A DNA stretch of 64,000 nt, from assembly GCA_945869675.1 (NCBI GenBank), contig CAMBPS010000002.1:1-64000 (forward strand). The letters run 5' to 3'. Source of the stretch: Prosthecobacter debontii (lineage in GTDB: Bacteria > Verrucomicrobiota > Verrucomicrobiia > Verrucomicrobiales > Verrucomicrobiaceae). Positions 29,654-38,285 of the stretch are shown here, one piece after another. The translations under genes and the position numbers were made by a program. Positions within the stretch are counted from its first letter, which is position 1. Every line of letters begins with the position of its first letter. The notes beneath the pieces are model-generated. The model was not told the DNA's origin. It made no database searches and saw only the letters and a program-made list of their open reading frames with translations.

Positions 29654-30682
29654 ATGAGCACCTCACGCCGCGCCTTTCTCTCGAGTTTAACTGCTTCTGC
29701 TGTCACCAGTGCCTATGCGCGTGACTGGTCAGGAAACAGCCCCGAGCGTTATCCAGATCCAGACATCATCTCTCTGGAGCCAGCCTTTGATCAACTCGTC
29801 CAAGGCAATTCGCCGATTCGCCGCCTTCACACCGGCATGCTTTGGGCCGAAGGTCCTGCTTGGAACGGTTCTGGAAATTACCTTGTCTGGAGTGATATCC
29901 CGAACAATGCGCAAATGCGCTACCTACCCGAAGATGGTCACATCTCGACGCTGAGAAACCATGCCAACAACAGCAATGGCAACACCTTTGACTTTCAAGG
30001 TCGGCAAATCTCCTGTGAACACGCAACCCGCAAAGTCGTCCGCTATGACTTAGATGGTCAAGTCACCGTTTTAGCCTCTGACTTTCACGGCAAGCCTTTC
30101 AATGCTCCCAACGATGCGGTCGTTCATCCTGACGGCGGCATTTGGTTCACCGATCCCGGCTACGGCAGCATGATGGACTATGAAGGGAACAAGGGCGAAC
30201 TGGTTCTCAAGGAGGCCGTTTACCGCATTGATCCGAATGGCAAGATTGTAAAGGTCACGGATGAGCTGACGAAACCAAACGGCCTGTGTTTCAGCCCCGA
30301 CTACAAGAAACTGTATGTCGTGGATACTGGCGAACCCAAAAACATTCTGAGCTACGATGTGATTGACTCCGTGAAGTTGGGTAAAGGCAGCACCTTTGCT
30401 GTCAACAAAGGTGCCCTTTCAGACAAAAAGGCAAAAGGCGGCTCAGATGGCGTGCGCTGTGATGTGAATGGCAACGTTTGGGCCAGCGCTGGATGGGTAG
30501 GCGATGGCTTTGATGGCGTGCATGTTTTCAGTCCTGAAGGACAGCGCATTGGCCTGATCAAACTTCCTGAGACGGCCAGTAATCTGTGCTTTGGAGGACC
30601 TAAGCGAAATCGTCTTTTCATCACCGCTAGTCAGAGTCTGTTTTCCGTTTATGTGAATACCCGCGGAGCCCATTTCTGTTGA
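29654..30682 (+). CDS. SMP-30/gluconolactonase/LRE family protein
   Basis: Signal-like N-term; LWAEGPAWNGSGNYLVWSDIPNN; FNAPNDAVVHPDGGIWFTDPGYG; KPNGLCFSPDYKKLYVVDTGE. Confidence 0.92.
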   Translation: MSTSRRAFLSSLTASAVTSAYARDWSGNSPERYPDPDIISLEPAFDQLVQGNSPIRRLHTGMLWAEGPAWNGSGNYLVWSDIPNNAQMRYLPEDGHISTLRNHANNSNGNTFDFQGRQISCEHATRKVVRYDLDGQVTVLASDFHGKPFNAPNDAVVHPDGGIWFTDPGYGSMMDYEGNKGELVLKEAVYRIDPNGKIVKVTDELTKPNGLCFSPDYKKLYVVDTGEPKNILSYDVIDSVKLGKGSTFAVNKGALSDKKAKGGSDGVRCDVNGNVWASAGWVGDGFDGVHVFSPEGQRIGLIKLPETASNLCFGGPKRNRLFITASQSLFSVYVNTRGAHFC

Positions 30683-30805
30683 TGAAAATGCTCCACATCA
30701 AATCCAGCTAGAATGGAGAGACGGTTGGCAATCAACGTCAGCAACGTTCGCCATTCACGCATTCCGCTCGACCGTTGCCCATTTTCTACTTAACTGTCAG
30801 TCACC

Positions 30806-31861
30806 ATGCCACCCACCATTCGTGACATCTACCTCGGCACTGACTCCGGTGCCACCACTTCCAAAACTGGAGGCGTCTTCGCAACCGGTGAGCCTGTTTC
30901 TCGTCAACTCCGCCAAAGCTCGACCAATTCACAAAACGGCACGGCCGCGGTCGTGGCTGGTTGGATCGAAGGCGCTGAAGGTTTTCTCAAGGACAATGGC
31001 CTTTCTTGGGACCGCGTTGCCGCTGCGGGACTGGCTCTTCCTGGACCTTACCAGAGTTATGGTGTTCTGGATAAATCCTCCAACCTGCCTGAAAGCTTCA
31101 CGGGTTGGAATTTCCACGCCGAGTATTCAGCCGCTATCGCCAAGGCCGCAGGCCGTTCCATTCCTCTGTTTGCAGGCAATGATGGCGACTTTGGTGGCGT
31201 CGGCGAGGCAGCTCGTGTTCGTGGCGAATCCAAAGCCAGCGTGCTTCTTTTAGCTCCAGGATCTGGCCTAGGTACTGCCTACGTCGATGCCAATGGCCTG
31301 CCTCTCTCAGGTGATCACCTTGCCGGCATGGAAGGCGGGCACATGCCTATCCCGCGCCACCTTCTCGGCCATGGACTCGATCAAGTTCCAGCTTTCCGTT
31401 GTGGCTGCGGACGCGACTGGGGCTGCATTGAGGCCTATTCCACCATCTCTGGCCTGCCTCAATTCTTGGAATTCTTCCTGACCAAATATCCTGATCATCC
31501 ATTGGCCATCAGCACCGACACTCCCAAAAACAAAGGCCTCTCTCTGCGTGGCCTTGCTCAAAAGGGCGATGCTTTAGCTCTTCAAATATTTGATATTCAA
31601 GCCCGCGCTCTTGGGCTTCATGTCGCGAATTTGTCCATGGCCCTAGACCCAGGTATCGTCGTCATCGGCGGCGGCCTCATGGACCCTGACAGCACGACCC
31701 CCGAATTCCGCGATCGTTATCTTGGTGGCATTCGCCAGGCAGCCTTGCCTTATTTATTCCCCAAACAACGTGCCGAACTTCAACTCGTCCCCGCGACGCT
31801 AGGTGAACTGTCCCAAGCCATCGGAGCTGCTCTTGTGGCACTCTATTCTCCCAAGGATTGA
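30806..31861 (+). CDS. ROK family protein (sugar kinase-like)
   Basis: YLGTDSGATTSKTGG; LLAPGSGLGTAYV; FRCGCGRDWGCIEAYS (ROK cysteine motif); VVIGGGL. Confidence 0.9.
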   Translation: MPPTIRDIYLGTDSGATTSKTGGVFATGEPVSRQLRQSSTNSQNGTAAVVAGWIEGAEGFLKDNGLSWDRVAAAGLALPGPYQSYGVLDKSSNLPESFTGWNFHAEYSAAIAKAAGRSIPLFAGNDGDFGGVGEAARVRGESKASVLLLAPGSGLGTAYVDANGLPLSGDHLAGMEGGHMPIPRHLLGHGLDQVPAFRCGCGRDWGCIEAYSTISGLPQFLEFFLTKYPDHPLAISTDTPKNKGLSLRGLAQKGDALALQIFDIQARALGLHVANLSMALDPGIVVIGGGLMDPDSTTPEFRDRYLGGIRQAALPYLFPKQRAELQLVPATLGELSQAIGAALVALYSPKD

Positions 31862-31894
31862 AGCTAGGTCACGAGGGGTTCTCTCTTCAACAAA

Positions 31895-31926
31895 AACCCC
31901 AGACCACATGGCTGTGGGCTGGGGTT
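31895..31926 (-). terminator. Rho-independent terminator between convergent ROK (+) and Gfo/Idh/MocA (-) genes
   Basis: AACCCCAG-A-CCACA-tggc-TGTGG-G-CTGGGGTT stem; T-run on minus strand. Confidence 0.7.
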
Positions 31927-31955
31927 CAACGGGAAGCCAAAGCCGGCCTCAGAAC

Positions 31956-33329
31956 TTAGATGATCTCGACACCTGGTTTCCCTGGAATAGCAACCGGGTA
32001 ACCACCGTCGGCGTCGGGTTTCACTGGAGGTTCAGTTTCAGCCGTGACGATGGCGGGCATATGCTGGACTTTGGAGTTCAGCGCCTGATCCCAAGTGAGT
32101 TCTTTGCCGGAATAGGTCGCCATGCGGCCCATGACAGAAGTCATGGTGGACTCAGCGCCGTAGTAGGCATTGTTCAGCGGGGTGTTATTACGGATAGCGG
32201 CCTGGAGGGTATCGTGCTCGATCTGGTATGGATCAGGATCGCTACCACGACGAGCTTTTTTGCCTTTGGATTCACCTTCTGGGGCGACGGCTGCTTCACC
32301 ACTCGGACGGTATTTCCAGATGGTGTTGCCTTTGTGATCAACAGCGTAGCAGGCACCGCTGTTGATGAGGTAGATTTTACCTTTGGTGCCAGTGAATTCT
32401 TCACGCACGGCATTGAAGACACCGGACTGATGACGGCACTGGCTGTTCACGCGGACGCCGTTGGCGTAGGTGTACTCGACGTAGTGATGGTCATAAATCT
32501 GGCCGGTCTTTTTCTCGGTGCGCTGCATCCGTCCGCCCATGCCTTGAGCACTGATCGGGTGACCACCGATGAACCAGTTGGCGACGTCGATGTTATGAAT
32601 GTGCTGCTCGTTGATATGATCACCGCAGAGCCAGGTGAAGTAGTACCAGTTGTTGATCTGATACATCAGCTCTGATTGTCCTGGCTGACGGTCGCGGAAC
32701 CAGATGCCGCCGCCATTCCAGTAAACTTGACCCGAAACGATGTCACCAATGATGCCATTTTCTTTGACCTGCTTCAGCGCTTCCAGGTAGCAGTTCTGGT
32801 AGCGACGCTGAAGACCGACAACGACCTTCAAGTTCTTTTCATCAGCGATCTTGGCCATCTCCTGGACCTTACGGACACCGGGGCTATCCACAGCGACAGG
32901 TTTTTCCATGAAGATGTTTTTGCCAGCATTCACGGCTGCTTCAAAATGATACGGGCGGAAGCCGGGAGGTGTGGTCAGGATGACGAGGTCACAGGACTCA
33001 ATGACCTGCTTGTAGCCGTCCAATCCACTGAAAATGCGGGAGTCATCGACCTGCACTTTTTCAGCATGCTTGGTGCGGAGGTTGGAGAGAGCGCCATCCG
33101 CTTTTTCTTTGAAAGCATCAGCCACCGCGTGAAGGACCACACCTTCCTGCTTAGTGCTCAGAGCTTGGTTAGCCGCGCCTGATCCGCGACCGCCACAGCC
33201 GATGAGGCCGACTTTGATTTTGTCACTGCCGGCGGCCCAAGCGGATTGGGCGACGGTGAGTGCGCCTGCGGTAGCGGCGGTTTTGCCGATGAAATCACGG
33301 CGTGTAGTTGGGGTAGTTTCGGTTGTCAT
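31956..33329 (-). CDS. Gfo/Idh/MocA family oxidoreductase (Tat signal)
   Basis: TTRRDFIGKTAATAGALTVAQSAWA; IKVGLIGCGGRGSGAA; NIFMEKPVAVDSPGVRK. Confidence 0.93.
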   Translation of the reverse strand: MTTETTPTTRRDFIGKTAATAGALTVAQSAWAAGSDKIKVGLIGCGGRGSGAANQALSTKQEGVVLHAVADAFKEKADGALSNLRTKHAEKVQVDDSRIFSGLDGYKQVIESCDLVILTTPPGFRPYHFEAAVNAGKNIFMEKPVAVDSPGVRKVQEMAKIADEKNLKVVVGLQRRYQNCYLEALKQVKENGIIGDIVSGQVYWNGGGIWFRDRQPGQSELMYQINNWYYFTWLCGDHINEQHIHNIDVANWFIGGHPISAQGMGGRMQRTEKKTGQIYDHHYVEYTYANGVRVNSQCRHQSGVFNAVREEFTGTKGKIYLINSGACYAVDHKGNTIWKYRPSGEAAVAPEGESKGKKARRGSDPDPYQIEHDTLQAAIRNNTPLNNAYYGAESTMTSVMGRMATYSGKELTWDQALNSKVQHMPAIVTAETEPPVKPDADGGYPVAIPGKPGVEII

Positions 33330-33365
33330 GAGATATTCGAGGACTTTTAAAACGAAGGCTTGGGC

Positions 33366-34220
33366 CTAGCTGTTCCAAGATTTTTTAATCAGATCGATCC
33401 CTTCGAGGTAAACTTGCTCAGTCGTGGGGAAGAAATCACGCCAGACGCGGGTAGCCGCAGCAAGGTCAGGCAGAGAGCCGCCAAAGGCCTCAATGGTCAT
33501 CCAGCCATCGTAACCGATCTTTTTCAGATGCTGAATCTGCTCGGTGATGTTGATGTGGCCGCGCCCTGGCGTGCCGCGATCATTTTCAGAGATGTGGACG
33601 TGGTTGAGTTTGCCGGAAGCAAAGACGGTGTCGATGGCAGTAAAGGGGCACTTTTCCTCAATGTTCGCGTGGAAGGTGTCATACATGGTGCCGAAATTCG
33701 GATGATTGACGCGCTTCACGTAGCTGGAGGCCTGCTCCATGGTATTGAGCAGATGGGACTCAAAGCGGTTCAACGCCTCAATGCCGCACTTCATGCCAGC
33801 CGCTTCCGCTACCGGTGCGATGGCACGATGGACGGCTGCCGCGTTGTCGAGCTCTTCTTCACTTGGATACTTGCCCGTGAAGTTGCCGAGGACCTGATAA
33901 TAGGGACCGACTAGGGTCTGCACGCTGGCTTGATGCGCACAGTCAATGACGCGCTTGAGGTGGTCGATAGCACCTTGGCGATTCGCGGCAACGGGGCTGA
34001 TAGCGTTGTGCTCTTCGTCTGGCAATACAGTCACGGCGGTGGCTTCGAGGCCATTGTCTTTCAGCACTCGACCGATCTTAGCAAAGTGCGATGGATCGCT
34101 CACGTCAAAAATAGGGATCTCGACGCCATCATAGCCAGCGGCTTTGAGCTTTTCGATGACAGGGAAGTTTTCATCGGTCACGTGACCGGTCCAGAGGAGT
34201 AAGTTAAAACCAATTTTCAT
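33366..34220 (-). CDS. Sugar phosphate isomerase/epimerase (hydroxypyruvate isomerase-like TIM barrel)
   Basis: Start chosen at MKIGFNLLLWTGHV; GIEALNRFESHLLNTMEQA; MYDTFHANIEEK; HVHISENDRGTPGRGHI. Confidence 0.9.
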   Translation of the reverse strand: MKIGFNLLLWTGHVTDENFPVIEKLKAAGYDGVEIPIFDVSDPSHFAKIGRVLKDNGLEATAVTVLPDEEHNAISPVAANRQGAIDHLKRVIDCAHQASVQTLVGPYYQVLGNFTGKYPSEEELDNAAAVHRAIAPVAEAAGMKCGIEALNRFESHLLNTMEQASSYVKRVNHPNFGTMYDTFHANIEEKCPFTAIDTVFASGKLNHVHISENDRGTPGRGHINITEQIQHLKKIGYDGWMTIEAFGGSLPDLAAATRVWRDFFPTTEQVYLEGIDLIKKSWNS

Positions 34221-34476
34221 GTAAAGGGCCTCTAGACTACGGAGGTCCGATGAAAACCGCAAGAATTGCCTGCAACGATTTAACCTGCCCGCAGTGCCTC
34301 ATTGAAAAAAACACCGTTGGCGGTAGAGACTGGGGTAGCAGGAACAAGTCGATGCCTCACAAAAGGCGACACCATGGCCAATGGAGCCATGCTTGATGAA
34401 AGAAAGCCTTGAAGACTACACCCGTGTGATGCGCGGGCGGTATGCCCGTCGCACGAGCAAGCGAAAAAATAAGGAA

Positions 34477-34549
34477 AAAATAAGGGTCTGTCCCTTTATA
34501 AAACGGATGCAGACAACGGCTCGCAAAATAAGGGTCTGTCCCTTTATAA
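34477..34549. repeat. Two identical 25-bp repeats upstream of RAYT gene
   Basis: AAAATAAGGGTCTGTCCCTTTATAA at 34477..34501 and 34525..34549; each has AAGGG-TCTGT-CCCTT dyad symmetry. Confidence 0.9.
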
Positions 34550-34592
34550 GAAAAAGGTTGCCTTTACCACTCAATCAGCTTTAAATCACCTC

Positions 34593-35663
34593 ATGCGTCA
34601 GCGTCGTCTCAAGGCTCCCGCCAACTCCTATTCCGATACTGCTTTTTACCACTGCATCTCTAGGGTGGTGAACAGGGATTTTGTTTTCGGAGACGATGAG
34701 CGGGAGGAGTTTGTGCGGCTCATGCGCGTTTATGAGCGGCTCTGCGGTGTGCGGGTGGTGACATATTGTGTCATGTCCAATCACTTTCATTTGCTGCTGG
34801 GCGTGCCAAAAAAGCCTGACGTAATGCCTTCGAATGGAGAACTGATCGCGACAGTGAGGGCTTCACTAGGGCTTCTCGCAGCGACGAATCTGGAGTATGA
34901 CTTGAAACAGGCGGCGAAGATCAAATCGACCCCATGGGAGGAAGAGATCCGGGAACGTTATCTCCGGCGCATGTGGGATGTGTCCTCTTTCATGAAGACC
35001 TTAAAACAAAGGTTTACCCAGTGGTTCAATCGAAGGCACAAGCGGAAAGGCACGCTCTGGGAGGATCGCTTCCGCAGTGTGCTGGTGCAGTCAGCAAGCG
35101 GGCCTGTGGCGGCAATGGCAGCCTACATTGATCTCAATCCGATCCGCGCAAATATGGTGGAAGATCCGCAGGAATATCGCTGGAGCGGTTACGGAGCGGC
35201 GATGGGCGGTGATGCGCTGGCGACCGAAGGACTACATGAGATCGACAAGATCAGACACTCAGAAATGAATCCGGAATCGGCCGAGTCTTCAGTCAAACCA
35301 ATGCTGCGACGCTCAGCGGTCGAGGTGCTGGAAGACTACCGGATGCTGCTTTATAGCCGAGGTGAGGAACGGGGTGTGGCAAAGGATGGATCTGCGCTTA
35401 AAAAAGGCTTCACGAGAGAAGAATCCCAACAAGTGATTACTGAGGGCGGACGACTTCCCAGATCCGTCTATCTGCGATGCCGCGTGAGATATTTCACGGA
35501 TGGAGCCGTGATTGGGAGCCGAGATTTCGTTAATGAAGTATTCACGAATCTCAAAGAGCGTTTTGGAGAGAACCGAAAGACCGGCGCACGCCTAATGCGA
35601 GGCCTAGCAAAAGACGAAGGACTCTACGCGATGCGTGATTTAAAGCGAGATGCGGTGGGATAA
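34593..35663 (+). mobile_element. REP-associated tyrosine transposase (RAYT, Y1/HUH superfamily)
   Basis: YHCISRVVNRDFVFGDDEREEFVRLM; VMSNHFHLLLGV (HxH); GTLWEDRFRSVLV; AAYIDLNPIRANMV (catalytic Tyr region). Confidence 0.95.
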
Positions 35664-35949
35664 AACTGGGACACTAAAGGCTAATGTTCCTGACGCTGTT
35701 CCTCTTCTACTTCTAGGCTAAAGAGAAACTCAACATGCTTCCTATATCGAGTGTCCGAAGGTTGCTTCTTTCCTTGTGATTGCGGGGCGGCCAATGCATT
35801 CAATGACTTCTTGAGAGAAGAGGCGGATCACCATGCATTTCCTCCCTTTGAGCCGAAAGCATTAGAGCGCTGACATTACGGATCCTGATTGCACAATAAA
35901 CAACTGGCAATGTCAAAGAAGAGGTGGATCAAATTGAGCCACTATAGAC

Positions 35950-38259
35950 CTACTTACCGACGGAGCGTGCGGTGATGACGCTTTTCACCAAGCGCAACAT
36001 GTCCGAAGGTTCATAGGGTTTGGGCAAAACTGCCGCAAAACCATAGGAGGCAGGCTTGGCCATCACGGGATCGTCGGAATAGCCGCTGGAGACAATGGCG
36101 GTGACTTCTGGGTCGATCTGACGAAGGCGCTCCATGGTGCGGACGCCGCCCATGCCGTTGGGGATGGAGAGATCCAGAATGACCAAATCAAAACGGCGAC
36201 TTGCTTGCAGGGACTCCTGATACATCCGGACGGTTTCGCTGCCTTCAGCCGTCTCCGTGATTTCGTAGCCTTGCGTGCTGAGATTCCTAACGATGAGATT
36301 TCTGACCAGTGGATCGTCTTCTAAAACAAGGATGCGTGTGACAGCCGCCTGGGGGGCTGTTTCAAAGGCGCGGCTGAGTCCCATGGCATCGACTTCCTCG
36401 CCATCGGCATCGACAGGAAGGTAAAAGCGAACGCTGGTGCCTTTCCCTGACTCACTGCGGACGGAAAGAGAGCCACCATGGGCCTTGGCAATCGATTCAC
36501 AGACCGTCAAGCCGAGCCCAGTGGCGTTTTCGGCTTTTCTGGTGCTGAAATAGGGCTCAAAAATATGCGGCAGATTATCAGGCAAAATGCCTTCTCCACG
36601 GTCATGCACCTCAATGATGATGCCTAGGGGCGGATCGGCCGGGTCACTGGTAGCATCATGCGGGAACATTTCCCCTGCATCTGGGGCATAGCAACGCACG
36701 GTGATCACGCCGCCTTCTGGCTGAGCTTGTTCGGCATTACGCACCAGATTGGCCAATAACCGACGGATCTGCGCAGGATCGACTGCGACGGTGGGTAAGT
36801 GAGGGGACACTTCCAGACGATACTCGATGCGTGTGGCCCGAGTGTGATGTTGAAAGAATTGCTCCACCATTTCGCCAAAATTGGTCGGACGTTTAATCGG
36901 GGCCCCGCCACGAGCAAAGGTGAGCAACTGCTGCACAAGGCCTTGGGCCTGAAGGGTGGCCTGCTTGGCTGAATGCAGCTCAGGGAGCTGAATGGCGGAG
37001 CGCAGGCGCATCTCTGCCAGTGAAAGATTGCCTAAAAGAACTGTCAGCAGATTATTAAACTCGTGGGCAAAACCACGAGCCAGCAAACCTAATGACTCCA
37101 GGCGATCCAGACGGTGCTTACGCTCGGCCTCCTCACGCTTGGAGGTGATGTCCTGCCACAAAATCAAGAGACCTTCTGCGAAAGGATAACCGCGCAGTTC
37201 GAGCCAGACGTGCTTTTCTTCAAAAAACAGCTCACGGCTGACCGGCTCACGATGCAGCATGGCATGCGCAAAGGCTTCGTAGTGAATTTCTTTGGTCGCC
37301 GCAGGCAGGAGATCCCAGAGATTGGCTCCCAGGAGTTTCTCAGGCCCACGCTCAAAGAGCTGTTGAGCACTGGCATTGGCATAAATCAGACGCCAGCGTC
37401 CATCCAATGCCACCAGTGGATCTGAAATACTCTCGACGACATCGACGAGAGGAGCCTGCGCGGTAGCATCGGCAGGGCTGGTCAGTGCATCTGACTCCGC
37501 CATAGCCTCAGGGGATTGAGCGCGGAAAAGGATGACCACGCCCGTGAGCTGCCCACTTTGATCGCGAAGCGGGGTGCTACGATCCTGAATCGGCAGACGA
37601 GCCCCACTGCGCGTCGTGAGCCAGACCGTGCGATCTTGAGCAGGCTGACTCGGGGTGGCGAGCTCGACATTGGCGGGTTCACCACTGGCCGCATAGATGC
37701 GGAACACTTCGTGCAGGGTGCGGTTGACCACGTCTTTTGGGTCCCAGCCTGTGATGCGAGCTGCAGCTGGATTCATGGAAATGATGACGCCAGCCAAATC
37801 CGCCGCGATGACACCATCCGCTAAGCTTTCAAACGTCTCAAAATAGCTCTGCTCCCTGCGGCAGCGGCTCTTCTCTTCGTGGATACGATTGGCAGCGATC
37901 TCCACGGTGAGTCGCAGCTCATCGTGACTAAAAGGCTTCAACAAGTAACCTTGAGGGCGGGTTTCTCGGGCACGATTCACCGTTTCCAGATCCGCACAGG
38001 CAGTGACATAAATAATGGCGACAGGTCGGCGCAATTGAAGTTGTCGTGCTGTTTCAATCCCATCCATGCGCCCATCCACATGCACATCCATCAGGATAAG
38101 ATCGGTGCAAAGCTCGTTGTATCTCTTGATCGCCTCCTCACCGCTGGCACAGGTGCCAACGACTCGATGGCCGAGATCATTCAAGCAGGAGGCCATGTCG
38201 CAGCCTACCAGCCCTTCGTTCTCGACGATTAAGATGCGGAGTCGATCAAAATCTGTCAT
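35950..38259 (-). CDS. Hybrid histidine kinase (REC-PAS-PAS-HisKA-HATPase-REC)
   Basis: N-term REC (RILIVENEGLVGCDM...LILMDVHVDG), two PAS regions, FAHEFNNLLTVLLGN H-box, GLGLTVCESIAKAHGG, C-term REC (LVILDLSIPNGMGG). Confidence 0.93.
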   Translation of the reverse strand: MTDFDRLRILIVENEGLVGCDMASCLNDLGHRVVGTCASGEEAIKRYNELCTDLILMDVHVDGRMDGIETARQLQLRRPVAIIYVTACADLETVNRARETRPQGYLLKPFSHDELRLTVEIAANRIHEEKSRCRREQSYFETFESLADGVIAADLAGVIISMNPAAARITGWDPKDVVNRTLHEVFRIYAASGEPANVELATPSQPAQDRTVWLTTRSGARLPIQDRSTPLRDQSGQLTGVVILFRAQSPEAMAESDALTSPADATAQAPLVDVVESISDPLVALDGRWRLIYANASAQQLFERGPEKLLGANLWDLLPAATKEIHYEAFAHAMLHREPVSRELFFEEKHVWLELRGYPFAEGLLILWQDITSKREEAERKHRLDRLESLGLLARGFAHEFNNLLTVLLGNLSLAEMRLRSAIQLPELHSAKQATLQAQGLVQQLLTFARGGAPIKRPTNFGEMVEQFFQHHTRATRIEYRLEVSPHLPTVAVDPAQIRRLLANLVRNAEQAQPEGGVITVRCYAPDAGEMFPHDATSDPADPPLGIIIEVHDRGEGILPDNLPHIFEPYFSTRKAENATGLGLTVCESIAKAHGGSLSVRSESGKGTSVRFYLPVDADGEEVDAMGLSRAFETAPQAAVTRILVLEDDPLVRNLIVRNLSTQGYEITETAEGSETVRMYQESLQASRRFDLVILDLSIPNGMGGVRTMERLRQIDPEVTAIVSSGYSDDPVMAKPASYGFAAVLPKPYEPSDMLRLVKSVITARSVGK

Positions 38260-38285
38260 TTGGAGTTAGCAAAACCAAGCTAGCT

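Noticed and set aside
34477-34549. CRISPR-like direct repeats
   Set aside because: Only two repeat copies with one 23-bp spacer and no cas genes; better explained as RAYT-associated repeats.
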